Positions 8,991 through 18,048 are shown, counted from the first letter of the stretch. The stretch: DNA of 64,000 nt from Paenibacillaceae bacterium (GCA_004134985.1 REGQ01000002.1:275232-339231), one strand, 5' to 3'. Numbers and translations are program-made. Notes: a model not told the origin generated them from the sequence alone.

Positions 8991-9245
8991 TTATACCAGT
9001 TGTCTCATTTCACCCATGCATACTGCACACAAGTAACGCTCCTTGAATTCCTGTACATTCGTCATTGAACTGCAGAACACGCATCTTGGACGGTAACGCT
9101 CCAAAATAATGTGATCCCCTTGAACGAGAATTTCTACAGGATCGCCTTCATTCATTTGATATCGCTTGCGCAGCGATTTGGGCAGCACAATCCGGCCCAA
9201 TTGATCTACTTTTCTTACTACTCCTGCCGGTTTCACTGTTTTCAC
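8991..9245 (-). CDS. AbrB-family transition-state regulator with C-terminal Cys4 motif
   Basis: 84 residues. Residues 7-55 form a swapped-hairpin AbrB/SpoVT DNA-binding domain (AGVVRKVDQLGRIVLPKSLR). Instead of the AbrB C-terminal dimerisation domain it ends with two CxxC pairs (CVFC and CAVC, about residues 55-76), likely a small zinc ribbon. The ATG has GAGGTG 5 bp upstream. A TTGACA lies upstream on the minus strand, with a weak -10. It is encoded downstream of trmL in the same direction after a 184-bp gap. Likely a dimeric or tetrameric repressor of transition-state or stationary-phase genes; targets are unknown. Confidence 0.85.
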   Translation of the reverse strand: MKTVKPAGVVRKVDQLGRIVLPKSLRKRYQMNEGDPVEILVQGDHIILERYRPRCVFCSSMTNVQEFKERYLCAVCMGEMRQLV

Positions 9246-9429
9246 CTCTTCTATGTCTTGTTTTGCATGATGTTGTCAAACACTGACTTAACAAACTTCG
9301 AGAAAGCTTGTCTATTTTCCTGCCCGCTAGTTTTTTTCCTTAGTATTCTGCAATAAAAATTGTCGGGAGGAGAAAGAGTCCAGTTGGTTATTAAACAGAT
9401 TTGGCAACTTTGAATCACTTCACTAATGA

Positions 9430-9894
9430 TTACTCCAAATTTGCAAATAAGTTTTGCCTTAGTGCCTCATAAAGGACAATTGCCGCCGAATTGGACAAAT
9501 TCAATGACCGCACGTCATTGCTGATCGGAATTCTCATGCAGGTCGCTTCATTTTGTTCAATCAACTGCTGTGGAAGTCCCTTGGTTTCTTTGCCGAACAC
9601 AAAAAAGTCGCCATCTTGAAACTGAAAATCAGCATATCGATGCGCCGCTCTTGTGCTTGCATAGAAGAAACGTCCGCCTGGCCAGCGATCAAGCATTTCT
9701 TGAAATGAATCGTAGTATTCAACTTGAACAGCATGCCAATAGTCAAGGCCCGCACGCTTCAATGTCTTGTCATCGGTCTGAAAGCCTAATGGCCTCACCA
9801 AATGCAGATGGGCGCCGGTTGCTGCGCAAGTTCTTGCAATGTTGCCTGTATTAGCCGGAATTTCCGGCTCCACCAGCACAATATGAAAGGCCAA
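9430..9894 (-). CDS. trmL: tRNA (cytidine(34)-2'-O)-methyltransferase
   Basis: SPOUT-class methyltransferase of 154 residues that methylates the ribose of the wobble base in leucine tRNAs using SAM. Diagnostic pieces: IVLVEPEIPANTGNIARTCA at the N-terminus, FVFGKETKGLP and the knot region IPISNDVRSLNLSNSAAIV. An upstream in-frame ATG (9930) would add 12 residues, but it lies inside the arm of a strong hairpin and has no ribosome binding site, whereas a TTG at 9892-9894 has AGGGGGA 8 bp before it and gives the family N-terminus. I therefore take the TTG start. It follows serC in the same direction. Confidence 0.93.
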   Translation of the reverse strand: MAFHIVLVEPEIPANTGNIARTCAATGAHLHLVRPLGFQTDDKTLKRAGLDYWHAVQVEYYDSFQEMLDRWPGGRFFYASTRAAHRYADFQFQDGDFFVFGKETKGLPQQLIEQNEATCMRIPISNDVRSLNLSNSAAIVLYEALRQNLFANLE

Positions 9895-9928
9895 TGGTTG
9901 TTCCCCCTGTCTGTCCGCGCTTGTAGAC

Positions 9929-9971
9929 ATGACAACCGTCCGCTTTTACATGAAAATCGGACGGTTGTCAT
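9929..9971 (-). terminator. 14-bp perfect hairpin between serC and trmL
   Basis: ATGACAACCGTCCG (9929-9942) and CGGACGGTTGTCAT (9958-9971) form a perfect 14-bp stem with a 15-nt loop, 32 bp after the serC stop. No T-run follows, so it may be a partial terminator or an mRNA end-protecting structure rather than a classical terminator. Confidence 0.55.
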
Positions 9972-10002
9972 CACAAGCGGGATCGTTATTTCCTACGGCG
10001 AC

Positions 10003-11094
10003 TTAGCCGTTGCGCCGCTGGAAATCATCCATAAATTCAGCTAGTACCTTGCAGTTCTCATAAGGAACCGCATTGTAGGTCGATGCGCGCAGACCGCCTA
10101 CGCTGCGATGTCCTTTCAGACCGATAAACCCGTGCTGCTCCGATTCCTTGACGAACCGTTTCTCCAACTCTTCGCTCTGCAGACGGAAGGTAATGTTCAT
10201 TGCTGAACGGCTGCCAGTCTGTGCAAATCCGCGGTAAAAACCGCCGCTCTGATCAATTGCATCATAGATAAGCTTGGTCTTGTCAAGGTTGTACTGCTCC
10301 AGCGCTGCTACCCCGCCCTTGGCTTCAATCCATTTCAGCATCAGATTGACCATGTATACAGAGAAAGACGGCGGTGTATTGTACAGCGAATCTGCCTTGG
10401 CATGCGTATCATAACGCAGCATTGTCGGCACATGCTTTGGATTTGACGCAGCAAGGTCTTCACGGAGGATGACGATTGTTACTCCGGATGGGCCGAGATT
10501 TTTCTGAGCGCCGGCATAAATTATACCGAACTGGCTAATATCAACCTGCCTGGACATAATATCGCTGGACATATCCGCAATCAGCGGAATATGGTCCGGC
10601 ACTTCCGGGAATTGGGCAAACTGTGTTCCTTCGATCGTTTCATTCGATGTAAAATGAAGATAGGAAGCATTCTCCGGCACGACAATGCTGCTCAATTCAG
10701 GAATGCGGTTGTACTTGTCCGCTTCTGAAGATGCGGCAACCACCGTTTCGCCAATAAGCTGTGCTTCCTTGAGCGCTTTGCTTGCCCAGCTCCCTGTCAT
10801 TACATAAGCGGCAGGCTTGCCAGCCTGCAGGAAGTTCATTGGCAGCATCGAAAATTGCGTGCTTGCGCCGCCTTGAAGAAATAATACTTTATAAGAGTCC
10901 GGGATGCCATAAAGCTTGCGCATCAATTGCTGTGTTTCGGAATTAACCTGCTCAAAGATGGCACTGCGATGGGACATCTCCATGATGGACATGCCTGCAC
11001 CGTTGTAATCAACAAACTGCTCTTGCGCCTGTTGAAGTACCTCAAGCGGCAAGGCAGCCGGTCCGGCATTAAAATTCAATGCTCTGTTTGTCAA
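10003..11094 (-). CDS. serC: Phosphoserine aminotransferase
   Basis: PLP enzyme converting 3-phosphohydroxypyruvate and glutamate to phosphoserine in serine biosynthesis. Signature start NFNAGPAALPLEVL; the PLP lysine is in GIIYAGAQKNLGPSG; GGAST in the phosphate-binding loop and a C-terminal GGLRAS-Y block match SerC. The open frame runs to a GTG at 11103, but AGGGG abuts that codon; a TTG at 11092-11094 has the same AGGGG at proper spacing, so I use it (363 residues). It is divergent from thpR and upstream of trmL. No regulatory RNA was seen in front. Confidence 0.96.
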   Translation of the reverse strand: MTNRALNFNAGPAALPLEVLQQAQEQFVDYNGAGMSIMEMSHRSAIFEQVNSETQQLMRKLYGIPDSYKVLFLQGGASTQFSMLPMNFLQAGKPAAYVMTGSWASKALKEAQLIGETVVAASSEADKYNRIPELSSIVVPENASYLHFTSNETIEGTQFAQFPEVPDHIPLIADMSSDIMSRQVDISQFGIIYAGAQKNLGPSGVTIVILREDLAASNPKHVPTMLRYDTHAKADSLYNTPPSFSVYMVNLMLKWIEAKGGVAALEQYNLDKTKLIYDAIDQSGGFYRGFAQTGSRSAMNITFRLQSEELEKRFVKESEQHGFIGLKGHRSVGGLRASTYNAVPYENCKVLAEFMDDFQRRNG

Positions 11095-11218
11095 TCGAAA
11101 CACCCCTGTCTTTTCATTAAATTATGATATGGTTATGATAGCAAGTTTAGCGTGTCGCATCAAGTAACTGTTTCATTCATTTCGGCGGGTTTGCCGCGAA
11201 TATGACGGAGGTTTGAAC

Positions 11219-11776
11219 ATGATCAAGGATAATGAGCGTCTTTTTCTCGCATTGCCCTTTGACAGCAAGGAGCAAAAGGAAGTTCTCAACGAAACATTCT
11301 CATGGCACCAGCTGGGCTTTCAGAAGTGGACACATCCGGATGACTGGCACATTACACTGCATTTTCTCGGCAATATCGACGCGAGAAATCAGGCGCAGAT
11401 CAAGCCCGCTGTGCAGGAGGCCGTACGCGGGCTTTCTCCCTTCCCGCTCTGTCTGGAGCGAACCGGATACTTCGGACAGCCTGCGCGGCCCGCCGTGCTC
11501 TGGCTTGGGCCCAAGCAGGCGCCAGCAGAGCTTGCACGACTCCACGCCTCAACAGGAGAGCAGCTCCAGCGCTTTATCGGTTACACCCCGGAGGAGAGGC
11601 CTTACAGCCCTCATCTTACGCTGGCTCGGAAATATGCCGGCAGCCTCCCCTTGCAACCAGAGCAATTGCCTGCCATAGCTGCTTACTGCTGGGAGGTCAC
11701 GGAGGTTGCGCTGTACCGGTCCAGACTTGGGCATCGGCCGATGTATGAAATACTGGATCGAATCCCGCTCAATTAA
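11219..11776 (+). CDS. thpR: RNA 2',3'-cyclic phosphodiesterase (2H family)
   Basis: 2H phosphoesterase of 185 residues with both catalytic histidine motifs: HITLHFLGN (about residue 44) and HLTLARKY (about residue 130). The family opens 2',3'-cyclic phosphates on RNA ends and can ligate tRNA halves in vitro; its physiological role is unclear. Start is the ATG at 11219 with GGAGG 7 bp upstream (an in-frame TTG two codons earlier is too close to the ribosome binding site). It is a single gene divergent from serC, converging on glnA with a hairpin between them. Confidence 0.92.
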   Translation: MIKDNERLFLALPFDSKEQKEVLNETFSWHQLGFQKWTHPDDWHITLHFLGNIDARNQAQIKPAVQEAVRGLSPFPLCLERTGYFGQPARPAVLWLGPKQAPAELARLHASTGEQLQRFIGYTPEERPYSPHLTLARKYAGSLPLQPEQLPAIAAYCWEVTEVALYRSRLGHRPMYEILDRIPLN

Positions 11777-11815
11777 ACGACTCCTGCTCCGTATTTACCA
11801 GCTGAACACACAACA

Positions 11816-11848
11816 CGAAGTAGGCCCCCCTGCCGGGGGCCTACTTCG
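11816..11848. terminator. Bidirectional hairpin between thpR and glnA
   Basis: CGAAGTAGGCCCCC (11816-11829) pairs perfectly with GGGGGCCTACTTCG (11835-11848) around a 5-nt loop. It sits 40 bp after thpR and 16 bp after glnA. T-runs are weak on both sides. Confidence 0.65.
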
Positions 11849-11864
11849 AAATGCAGTATAAGGT

Positions 11865-13289
11865 TTAGCAATCAAAGTAAAGGCTGTATTCATGCGGATG
11901 GACGCGAATCGATACCGCTTTTGTTTCCTGACGTTTGAATGCAACATAGTTTTGAACAAAGTCTTCCGAGAAGACGCCGCCCTCTGTCAAAAATTCGGAA
12001 TCAGCTTCCAATGCATCCAGCGCTTCATCCAGCGTTCCTGGCACACTGCGGATTTCCTTTTTATCTTCATCAGACAACTCATAAATGTTCTTATCGAATG
12101 GACCGTAGCCAAGCGCAACAGGATCGATCTTCCGCTTGATGCCATCCAGGCCAGCCAGCAGCATTGCTGCAAAGGCCAGATAAGGGTTCGCAGTCGAATC
12201 CGGCGTTCTGAATTCGATCCGACAGCCTTTAGGCGTCACAGCCGCTACCGGAATACGGATTGCCGCAGAGCGGTTTCCTTTGGAGAATACGAGGTTAACC
12301 GGTGCTTCATAACCAGGCACAAGCCGTTTAAAGGAGTTCGTGCTCGGGTTCGTCAAGGCGATCAGCGCTGGCGCATGGTGAAGTACGCCGCCCATGTAAT
12401 GCATCGCCATTTGGCTCAAGTTAGCATAAGCGCCCTTTTCATAGAACAAAGGCTCGCCGTTATTGAAAATCGATTGGTGAACGTGCATGCCGCTGCCATT
12501 GTCGCCGAAAATCGGTTTAGGCATGAATGTCGCCACTTTGCCGTATTGGCGAGCAACATTATGAACAATATATTTATATTTCAACAGGTTGTCAGCCGTT
12601 TTCGTCAATGTGTCAAAACGGAAGTTGATTTCTGCTTGACCAGCAGTTGCCACTTCATGGTGATGACGTTCTACGCGCAGACCGGATTCCTGCATCAGGC
12701 GAACCATTTCGCTGCGGATATCCTGCTGGGTATCCACCGGCGCAACCGGTACATAACCGCCTTTAACACCGATTTTAAATCCGAGGTTGCCGCCTTCTTC
12801 TTTCCGTCCTGTGTTCCAAGCTGCTTCCTCGGAATCCACTTCAAAGAAGGACTTGTTCATGCCGCTCTCGTAACGCACATCGTCAAAGATGAAAAACTCG
12901 GACTCGGGAGCGAAAAATGCGTCAGTGCCCACGCCAGCCGTCTGCAAAAACTCCTCCGCTTTTTGAGCGATTCCCCGCGGATCGCGGTCATAGCGCTCTC
13001 CATCAGGCGTGTAAATATCACACATAATATTCAAAGTCGGATGATCAGTGAAAGGGTCCACATAGACACTTCCAGTATCCGGCATCATAACCATATCTGA
13101 TTCTTCAATTCCACGGAACCCTGCAATCGAAGAGCCATCGAAAGCGACACCGTTCTCGAATGTTTCAGCTTCCACCTCAGTGGACGGCAACGTGATGTGA
13201 TGGGCACGCCCCGCGAGATCTACGAAACGAAAATCCACGAATTGAATAGCGTTTTCTTTAATTAACTCCAATACTTTTTCAACTGACAT
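11865..13289 (-). CDS. glnA: Glutamine synthetase, type I-beta-like
   Basis: 474 residues, longer than the 444-residue GSI-alpha enzyme of B. subtilis and aligning by eye much better with enterobacterial GlnA. Active-site motifs are present: FDGSSIAGF, HHHEVATAGQAEINFRF, NGSGMHVHQSIF, NPSTNSFKRLVPGYEAP and NRSAAIRIP. It has the GSI-beta insertion (AWNTGRKEEGGNLGFKIGVK) and the adenylylation-loop tyrosine in DKNIYELSDED (about Tyr403). No glnR gene is adjacent, unlike the usual Firmicute glnRA operon. The gene has its own promoter and a GlnR/TnrA-type site upstream. Reaction: glutamate + ammonia + ATP to glutamine. Whether it is adenylylated here is doubtful, since Firmicutes generally lack GlnE. 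Confidence 0.95.
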   Translation of the reverse strand: MSVEKVLELIKENAIQFVDFRFVDLAGRAHHITLPSTEVEAETFENGVAFDGSSIAGFRGIEESDMVMMPDTGSVYVDPFTDHPTLNIMCDIYTPDGERYDRDPRGIAQKAEEFLQTAGVGTDAFFAPESEFFIFDDVRYESGMNKSFFEVDSEEAAWNTGRKEEGGNLGFKIGVKGGYVPVAPVDTQQDIRSEMVRLMQESGLRVERHHHEVATAGQAEINFRFDTLTKTADNLLKYKYIVHNVARQYGKVATFMPKPIFGDNGSGMHVHQSIFNNGEPLFYEKGAYANLSQMAMHYMGGVLHHAPALIALTNPSTNSFKRLVPGYEAPVNLVFSKGNRSAAIRIPVAAVTPKGCRIEFRTPDSTANPYLAFAAMLLAGLDGIKRKIDPVALGYGPFDKNIYELSDEDKKEIRSVPGTLDEALDALEADSEFLTEGGVFSEDFVQNYVAFKRQETKAVSIRVHPHEYSLYFDC

Positions 13290-13367
13290 TTAAAATCCCC
13301 TCCATATCCGAACAATAAGGTCATTTCTAACAACGAACGTTCAAGTTTTTGTTGAACTATAGTCGTT

Positions 13368-13396
13368 ATTATAAATCGCTCCTTTTTCCCCGTCAA
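13368..13396 (-). promoter_or_regulatory. Sigma-A promoter of glnA
   Basis: On the minus strand TTGACG (13391-13396), exactly 17 bp, TATAAT (13368-13373); about 80 bp upstream of the glnA ATG, implying a short leader. Confidence 0.8.
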
Positions 13397-13402
13397 TAGC
13401 TA

Positions 13403-13441
13403 TGTCAGGTATTTCTTTAACTCATGTGAGGTATTCTTACA
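13403..13441. promoter_or_regulatory. GlnR/TnrA box with a degenerate second copy
   Basis: TGTGAGGTATTCTTACA at 13425-13441 fits the GlnR/TnrA consensus TGTNAN7TNACA exactly. A related sequence TGTCAGGTATTTCTTTA starts 22 bp closer to the promoter (13403). The perfect site is centred about 70 bp upstream of the predicted glnA transcription start, so it may act as an activator site or as part of a looped repressor complex. Confidence 0.75.
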
Positions 13442-13510
13442 TTTTTTTGAGTGTTGTTCACAAATTAGCCAAATCCGATGTTTTGGACCTCCATAATCTC
13501 CCACAAAATC

Positions 13511-13560
13511 TAAAAAAGACCCATCAGCAGTACGGATAATCCGTACAAACCGATAGGTCT
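13511..13560 (-). terminator. Rho-independent terminator of the DAHP synthase gene
   Basis: Read on the minus strand, AGACCTATC pairs with GATGGGTCT (one G-T pair), enclosing an inner stem GTACGGAT/ATCCGTAC, and is followed by six T (13512-13517). It begins 24 bp after the aroF stop. Confidence 0.8.
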
Positions 13561-13583
13561 GATCCTAATTCATGAGCCAAAAA

Positions 13584-14645
13584 TTATTTCTTCCATTCTA
13601 TGAAAGCGTCTGCCGGCGCTTTCTCCGTATCAAACTGTTTGCCGACGATAGCTGCCAGCTTCTCCAGATCTTTAAGCAGTGCTGCGAACTGATCCGGGAA
13701 CAGCGATTGCACGCCATCGCCTGTCATTGAATTGTCCGGATCGGTATGCATCTCGACGATCAGTCCGTTTGCTCCGGCGGCTACTGACGCTTTGGACATC
13801 GGTTCTACAAGCTCCCGTCTGCCTGTGCCATGACTTGGATCGGAGATGACAGGCAGATGACTGAGCTGTTGAAGTACCGGAATAGCAGACAAATCCAACG
13901 TATTGCGCGTGTATTGCTCGAATGTGCGGATACCCCGCTCACAGAGCATAACATTCGGGTTGCCGCCGGCCAGAATGTATTCCGCCGCATTCAGAAATTC
14001 ATCATAGGTGGAGCTGAATCCGCGTTTAAGCAGTACTGGCGTTTTAATGGTGCCGAGCTTGCGAAGCAGATCAAAGTTCTGCATATTGCGTGTGCCAACT
14101 TGCAATATATCGGCATGCTCCGCGCATACATCTACATATTCAGGAGTCATGACTTCTGTAATTGTCAGCAATCCATGCTTGCGGCCTGCCTCAGCCATCA
14201 TAATCAGACCCTCCACGCCAACTCCCTGGAAGCTGTAAGGGCCAGTGCGCGGCTTAAACGCTCCGCCGCGCAGCACTTGGCCGCCTGCGGCTTTCACCAG
14301 ACGAGCGATCTCATCGATTTGCTCCGGCGTTTCTACCGCACATGGGCCGCCCATGACAACGAGATTATTGCCGCCGATTTTAACCCCTTTAATATCAATA
14401 ACAGTATCTTCCGGGTGGAAGTCACGGCTGGCCAGTTTATACGATTTGGAAATTTTAATGACGTTCTCTACTCCGCTCATTTGTCTCAAATGCTCGGAAA
14501 GGGTAGGCTCGGCTTTGCCGATAATGCCGATTACAACACGATCTGTCCCACGGGAAACATGCGCCTGTACACCTGATTTCTCAATATATTCGACGATTTC
14601 GGAAATTCTCTCATCCGGAATACTTGCTTTTGTAATAACGATCAT
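13584..14645 (-). CDS. aroF: 3-deoxy-7-phosphoheptulonate (DAHP) synthase, type I-beta with N-terminal regulatory domain
   Basis: First enzyme of the shikimate pathway, condensing PEP and erythrose-4-phosphate. Residues 1-70 form a ferredoxin-like regulatory domain ([18 protein letters not shown]), followed by the KDPG-aldolase-like barrel with [43 protein letters not shown] and [13 protein letters not shown]. At 353 residues it resembles Thermotoga-type DAHP synthase rather than the AroA(G)-chorismate mutase fusion of B. subtilis; no chorismate mutase domain is present. It has its own promoter and terminator. Feedback control through the N-terminal domain is known for relatives (tyrosine or phenylalanine) and is inferred here. 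Confidence 0.95.
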   Translation of the reverse strand: MIVITKASIPDERISEIVEYIEKSGVQAHVSRGTDRVVIGIIGKAEPTLSEHLRQMSGVENVIKISKSYKLASRDFHPEDTVIDIKGVKIGGNNLVVMGGPCAVETPEQIDEIARLVKAAGGQVLRGGAFKPRTGPYSFQGVGVEGLIMMAEAGRKHGLLTITEVMTPEYVDVCAEHADILQVGTRNMQNFDLLRKLGTIKTPVLLKRGFSSTYDEFLNAAEYILAGGNPNVMLCERGIRTFEQYTRNTLDLSAIPVLQQLSHLPVISDPSHGTGRRELVEPMSKASVAAGANGLIVEMHTDPDNSMTGDGVQSLFPDQFAALLKDLEKLAAIVGKQFDTEKAPADAFIEWKK

Positions 14646-14733
14646 ATTATATCTCTCCCTTTTTTCACTTCATCGCTTATCCGCTTTTAAGCTGCTTCGC
14701 TGTTATGCTGCTTCGCTTTTAATCACTAAAGCA

Positions 14734-14775
14734 ATCTTACAAGAAAAATTCGCCCCCGTCAAGAGACGAATTTTT
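14734..14775 (-). promoter_or_regulatory. aroF promoter overlapped by an inverted repeat
   Basis: Minus strand TTGACG (14757-14762), 17-bp spacer, TAAGAT (14734-14739). AAAAATTCG (14744-14752) and CGAATTTTT (14767-14775) form a perfect 9-bp inverted repeat that brackets the -35 box, a placement typical of a repressor operator. The regulator is not known. Confidence 0.6.
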
Positions 14776-14791
14776 ATAAGCTACTTTTATA

Positions 14792-14819
14792 GTTGCCGCG
14801 CAGCACGCTGGGCGGCAAC
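14792..14819 (-). terminator. Terminator-like hairpin after ispH
   Basis: GTTGCCGC and GCGGCAAC form a perfect 8-bp stem nine bases past the ispH stop; only a weak T content follows. Confidence 0.5.
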
Positions 14820-14827
14820 ATCCCCTG

Positions 14828-15778
14828 CTACGCTTTGCTTTTCTCCCTGACTTTCGGAAGCAGGCGCTTAATGTCCGCTGTACGTGAATTATCCCAGCTC
14901 TCTGGCACAGCGGGGTCGTACTGCTCCAGACACGCGATCACTTCCTTCGTAATAAGCGTAGGCGTGGAAGCGCCTGAAGTGACGGCCACGCGCTTGACGC
15001 CTTCGAACCACTCCTGCTTCAATTCGCTGACATCGGAAACGCGGAATGATCTGACACCGGCAATTTCCTCCGATACCTGGGCAAGACGGTTGGAGTTGTT
15101 GCTGCGCGGATCGCCAACGACGATGCACAAGTCAGCTTCCTTCGCCTGCTCGGCAACCGCCTCCTGCCTGACCTGGGTAGCCAGACAAATTTCGTTGTGA
15201 ATCTCTGCGCCAGGAAAAGTCTGCAGCAGTTCATTCATGACATTTTTGACATCCCATTGCGACATCGTCGTCTGGTTCGTAATAATGATCCGTTCCGACT
15301 GCAGATTCAGCTTGGCAACATCTTCGCTCCGCTCTACCAGATGTACGTGATCCGGAGCAATCCCGATTGCTCCCTCCGGCTCAGGATGCCCGTTTTTGCC
15401 GATGTAAATGATCTGATAGCCATCGGCTGCCTTCTCACGGATCAGATCATGGGTTTTGGTCACATCAGGACAAGTTGCGTCTACAATCGTAAGCCCTTTG
15501 TCGCGCGCGCGCTTGCGGACTTCCGGCGACACGCCGTGTGCCGTGAAGATAACCGTCCCTTTATCAATGCTCTCCAATATTTCCAAACGGTCCGCACCGT
15601 CAAGTGTTATAATCCCTTCTTGCTCAAACGCCTCAGTCACATGACTGTTGTGTACGATCATGCCCAAAATATGAATCGGCCGTGGTAGATCCAAATTTTT
15701 GGCCGTTTGCATCGCCAGCACCATTGCATCCACTACGCCGTAACAATAACCGCGCGGTGAAATTTTAAGTATATCCAA
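14828..15778 (-). CDS. ispH: 4-hydroxy-3-methylbut-2-enyl diphosphate reductase
   Basis: Last step of the MEP isoprenoid pathway, reducing HMBPP to IPP/DMAPP with a [4Fe-4S] cluster. The three cluster cysteines are visible: [11 protein letters not shown] (residue about 12), [12 protein letters not shown] and [11 protein letters not shown]. The proton-relay TNQTTMS motif is present. The start codon is TTG (15776-15778) with AGGTGGGAG a few bases before it; the N-terminus [12 protein letters not shown] matches the Bacillus-type enzyme, length 316. It lies downstream of, and in the same direction as, the histidine kinase gene. Confidence 0.96.
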   Translation of the reverse strand: MDILKISPRGYCYGVVDAMVLAMQTAKNLDLPRPIHILGMIVHNSHVTEAFEQEGIITLDGADRLEILESIDKGTVIFTAHGVSPEVRKRARDKGLTIVDATCPDVTKTHDLIREKAADGYQIIYIGKNGHPEPEGAIGIAPDHVHLVERSEDVAKLNLQSERIIITNQTTMSQWDVKNVMNELLQTFPGAEIHNEICLATQVRQEAVAEQAKEADLCIVVGDPRSNNSNRLAQVSEEIAGVRSFRVSDVSELKQEWFEGVKRVAVTSGASTPTLITKEVIACLEQYDPAVPESWDNSRTADIKRLLPKVREKSKA

Positions 15779-15819
15779 ACTCCCACCTGCTTTCCGACCG
15801 GAAGGAATATGACAATAAA

Positions 15820-17352
15820 CTATTTCCAGTCCCGTTCCTCTATTATATCCGAATCTGCAGACGGTGGGAAGACAACAGGCAGCCAGACGATAAACGTCGA
15901 CCCTTCCCCTTCCCTTGTTTTCACCTCAATTGATCCGCCATGCTCATCAATAATCCATTTGGCAATTGAGAGGCCAAGCCCGGTTCCCGCTGTTTTGCCC
16001 CTGGATACATCCGCCCGGTAAAAGCGTTCGAAGATGTGCGGCACTTCTTCCATGTTCATGCCAATTCCGGTATCCTGAATAACAATCCCCGCTTGTCCGG
16101 ACACAATCTGCGCTTGCAGTTCGACATAGCCTGACGTCGTATATTTAAACGCATTTTCAATAAAGATGAAGATAAGCTGCCGCAAGTAATCCTTATTGCC
16201 ATTGACCATTACGCCATTTAAAGCCGATAAATCCGCCACTCGCAGCTCAACCGTACGAGGCAGCAGCTGCGCATTGCGGGCGACATCCTCCATGATTTGC
16301 AGCAGTTGGGTCGGCGTCCGCTCCATCACATAACCTGCATCGGCTCGCGCCAGTGACAAGAGATCGCTCACAAGGCGGCTCATGCGCTTCGCTTCGTCGG
16401 AAACATCCCGCATCGCTTCCATGGACATTATCGCTATTTCCCGATCGAATGAAATGAGCGCACTTCCGGCAGGGTCGCTTCCCTCCCCCCTTGTTTGCTC
16501 TGAGGCTGCCAGTTTCTTCAATTCAGGCTGCCACATCTTTTCCAGCAAATCGATATTGCCGCGGATCGTCGTAAGCGGCGTGCGCAGCTCATGGGAAGCA
16601 TCGGACACAAAACGGCGCTGTGTCTTATAAGCCTCATCCAATTCATTATACGTCGTCTCAAGACGAGCAAGCATGCTGTTGAGCGTATCCGTCAGCCTTC
16701 CCATCTCATCATTAGGCTCTTCCCTCTGAATCCGCACGCTCAAATTGGAGCCGTTCTTGATGCGATTGGTCGCTTCAATGACATTATCGATCGGCCTGAG
16801 CGCTTTTCTCGCCAGAAACAATCCGATGGTAAAGCCGATCAGGACGACAGCGATCGATGAGAAGATGAGAAAGGTTCGGAGCGTATCCATAATCAATCGC
16901 TCGCGCTCAGTAATTGCGGCCACCTGCAGCAAGCCGATCCGTTCACCGGTAGCGGCAAGCTTGAGCTGCTTCTGGTAAACGAGAAACGAATAGCCTTCCA
17001 TTGTCGTTTTGACAAAACCATCCTCTATCTCACTGGCCGAATCGGGAAAAGCGAGCTGTACGCCGGACAGGTTCGTCGTTTTGCTGACGATATGAGGCTT
17101 TGTTGTGTAATTGATAACCTGGATATATAATTCCTGGCTTTGAATGCTGTTAGGTCTTACGATCAATTCAAGCCGCTCGAACAAATCCTTCACCGGTGTA
17201 ATTTGCAAACTTTCCACCTGTCTGTAGATTTGCGACTTGACACCGTTGTACGTGTTGTAGCTGACGACAAGATAAAGCGTGATGCCAAAAGCGAGCAGTG
17301 TCACCGCAAGCAGTCCCGAATACCAAAGTGTCAGTCTAAGCCGGATCGACAT
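15820..17352 (-). CDS. Sensor histidine kinase (HAMP, HisKA, HATPase)
   Basis: Membrane two-component kinase of 510 residues. Transmembrane segment 1 at about residues 9-31 ([17 protein letters not shown]), an extracytoplasmic sensor of about 130 residues, segment 2 at about 163-183 ([20 protein letters not shown]), HAMP with [16 protein letters not shown]-box [18 protein letters not shown]-box [10 protein letters not shown]1 IQDTGIGM and G2 [12 protein letters not shown]. The H-box to N-box distance is longer than usual because of a Ser/Gly/Glu-rich insert. The start follows the response-regulator stop by 3 bp and its ribosome binding site lies in the end of that gene. Partner is the OmpR-type regulator; signal unknown, an envelope signal is suggested by the neighbouring htrA. 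Confidence 0.92.
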   Translation of the reverse strand: MSIRLRLTLWYSGLLAVTLLAFGITLYLVVSYNTYNGVKSQIYRQVESLQITPVKDLFERLELIVRPNSIQSQELYIQVINYTTKPHIVSKTTNLSGVQLAFPDSASEIEDGFVKTTMEGYSFLVYQKQLKLAATGERIGLLQVAAITERERLIMDTLRTFLIFSSIAVVLIGFTIGLFLARKALRPIDNVIEATNRIKNGSNLSVRIQREEPNDEMGRLTDTLNSMLARLETTYNELDEAYKTQRRFVSDASHELRTPLTTIRGNIDLLEKMWQPELKKLAASEQTRGEGSDPAGSALISFDREIAIMSMEAMRDVSDEAKRMSRLVSDLLSLARADAGYVMERTPTQLLQIMEDVARNAQLLPRTVELRVADLSALNGVMVNGNKDYLRQLIFIFIENAFKYTTSGYVELQAQIVSGQAGIVIQDTGIGMNMEEVPHIFERFYRADVSRGKTAGTGLGLSIAKWIIDEHGGSIEVKTREGEGSTFIVWLPVVFPPSADSDIIEERDWK

Positions 17353-17355
17353 TGC

Positions 17356-18048
17356 TTAAGCACCCTCCCCTTTCAGCACATATCCGGTGCCGCGCACGGT
17401 TTGAATGAGCCGCTTGCCTCCACCCGCTTCCGTTTTTTGCCTCAGCATCGCAATATATACTTCAAGCACATTCGATTCGCCGCTGAAGTCATAGCCCCAA
17501 ATTCGCTCCATCATCGTCTCCCGTGTCAGAACACGTCTCGGATTTTGCATAAACAAATGCAGCAGATCAAATTCCTTGGCTGTCAGCTCGAAACTTCTGC
17601 CTGAACGGACCGCTTCCCTTGAATCAAGGTCCAACGCCAAATCTTCAAATACTAGCCGGTTAGTATTCGCTTCCAGCTTGTCCGGTTTTCGGCGAAGCAG
17701 CGCACGGACACGAGCCAGCAATTCTTCCAGTGCAAACGGCTTCACAAGATAATCGTCTGCCCCCAGATCAAGTCCCTTCACCCGATCATGAATTTCGTCC
17801 TTGGCAGTCAGCATTAAAATCGGCACCGCGCTCCCGCCGCTGCGTACCCGGTGCGCCACTTCCCAGCCATCGACATGGGGCATCATTACATCAAGAATGA
17901 GTAAATCCGGCTCCCCTGACATCATCGTCTTCAGCCCTTCCAGGCCATTGTTCGCTGTCGTCACCTCGTAGCCTTCAAAGGCCAGGCTTCGGCGCAACAG
18001 CGATGTAATTTTCTCATCGTCATCCACAACGAGAATGCTCGATCTCAT
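17356..18048 (-). CDS. OmpR/PhoB-family response regulator
   Basis: 230 residues. Receiver domain 1-120 with acidic pocket DDD (about 9-11), phospho-acceptor Asp in LLILDVMMPHVDGWEV (about residue 53) and Lys in DDYLVKPFALEE; C-terminal winged helix with FELTAKEFDLLHLFMQNP and RGTGYVL. First gene of the pair with the histidine kinase. Ribosome binding site GGGGG lies 9 bp before the ATG. The htrA-like gene lies about 340 bp upstream in the same direction and is a likely regulon member (inference, by analogy with CssRS and MprAB). Confidence 0.94.
   Translation of the reverse strand: MRSSILVVDDDEKITSLLRRSLAFEGYEVTTANNGLEGLKTMMSGEPDLLILDVMMPHVDGWEVAHRVRSGGSAVPILMLTAKDEIHDRVKGLDLGADDYLVKPFALEELLARVRALLRRKPDKLEANTNRLVFEDLALDLDSREAVRSGRSFELTAKEFDLLHLFMQNPRRVLTRETMMERIWGYDFSGESNVLEVYIAMLRQKTEAGGGKRLIQTVRGTGYVLKGEGA

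Noticed and set aside
14646-14733. T-box or attenuator in the aroF leader
   Set aside because: No T-box core sequence or terminator/antiterminator pair; only a short direct repeat GCTGCTTCGCT.
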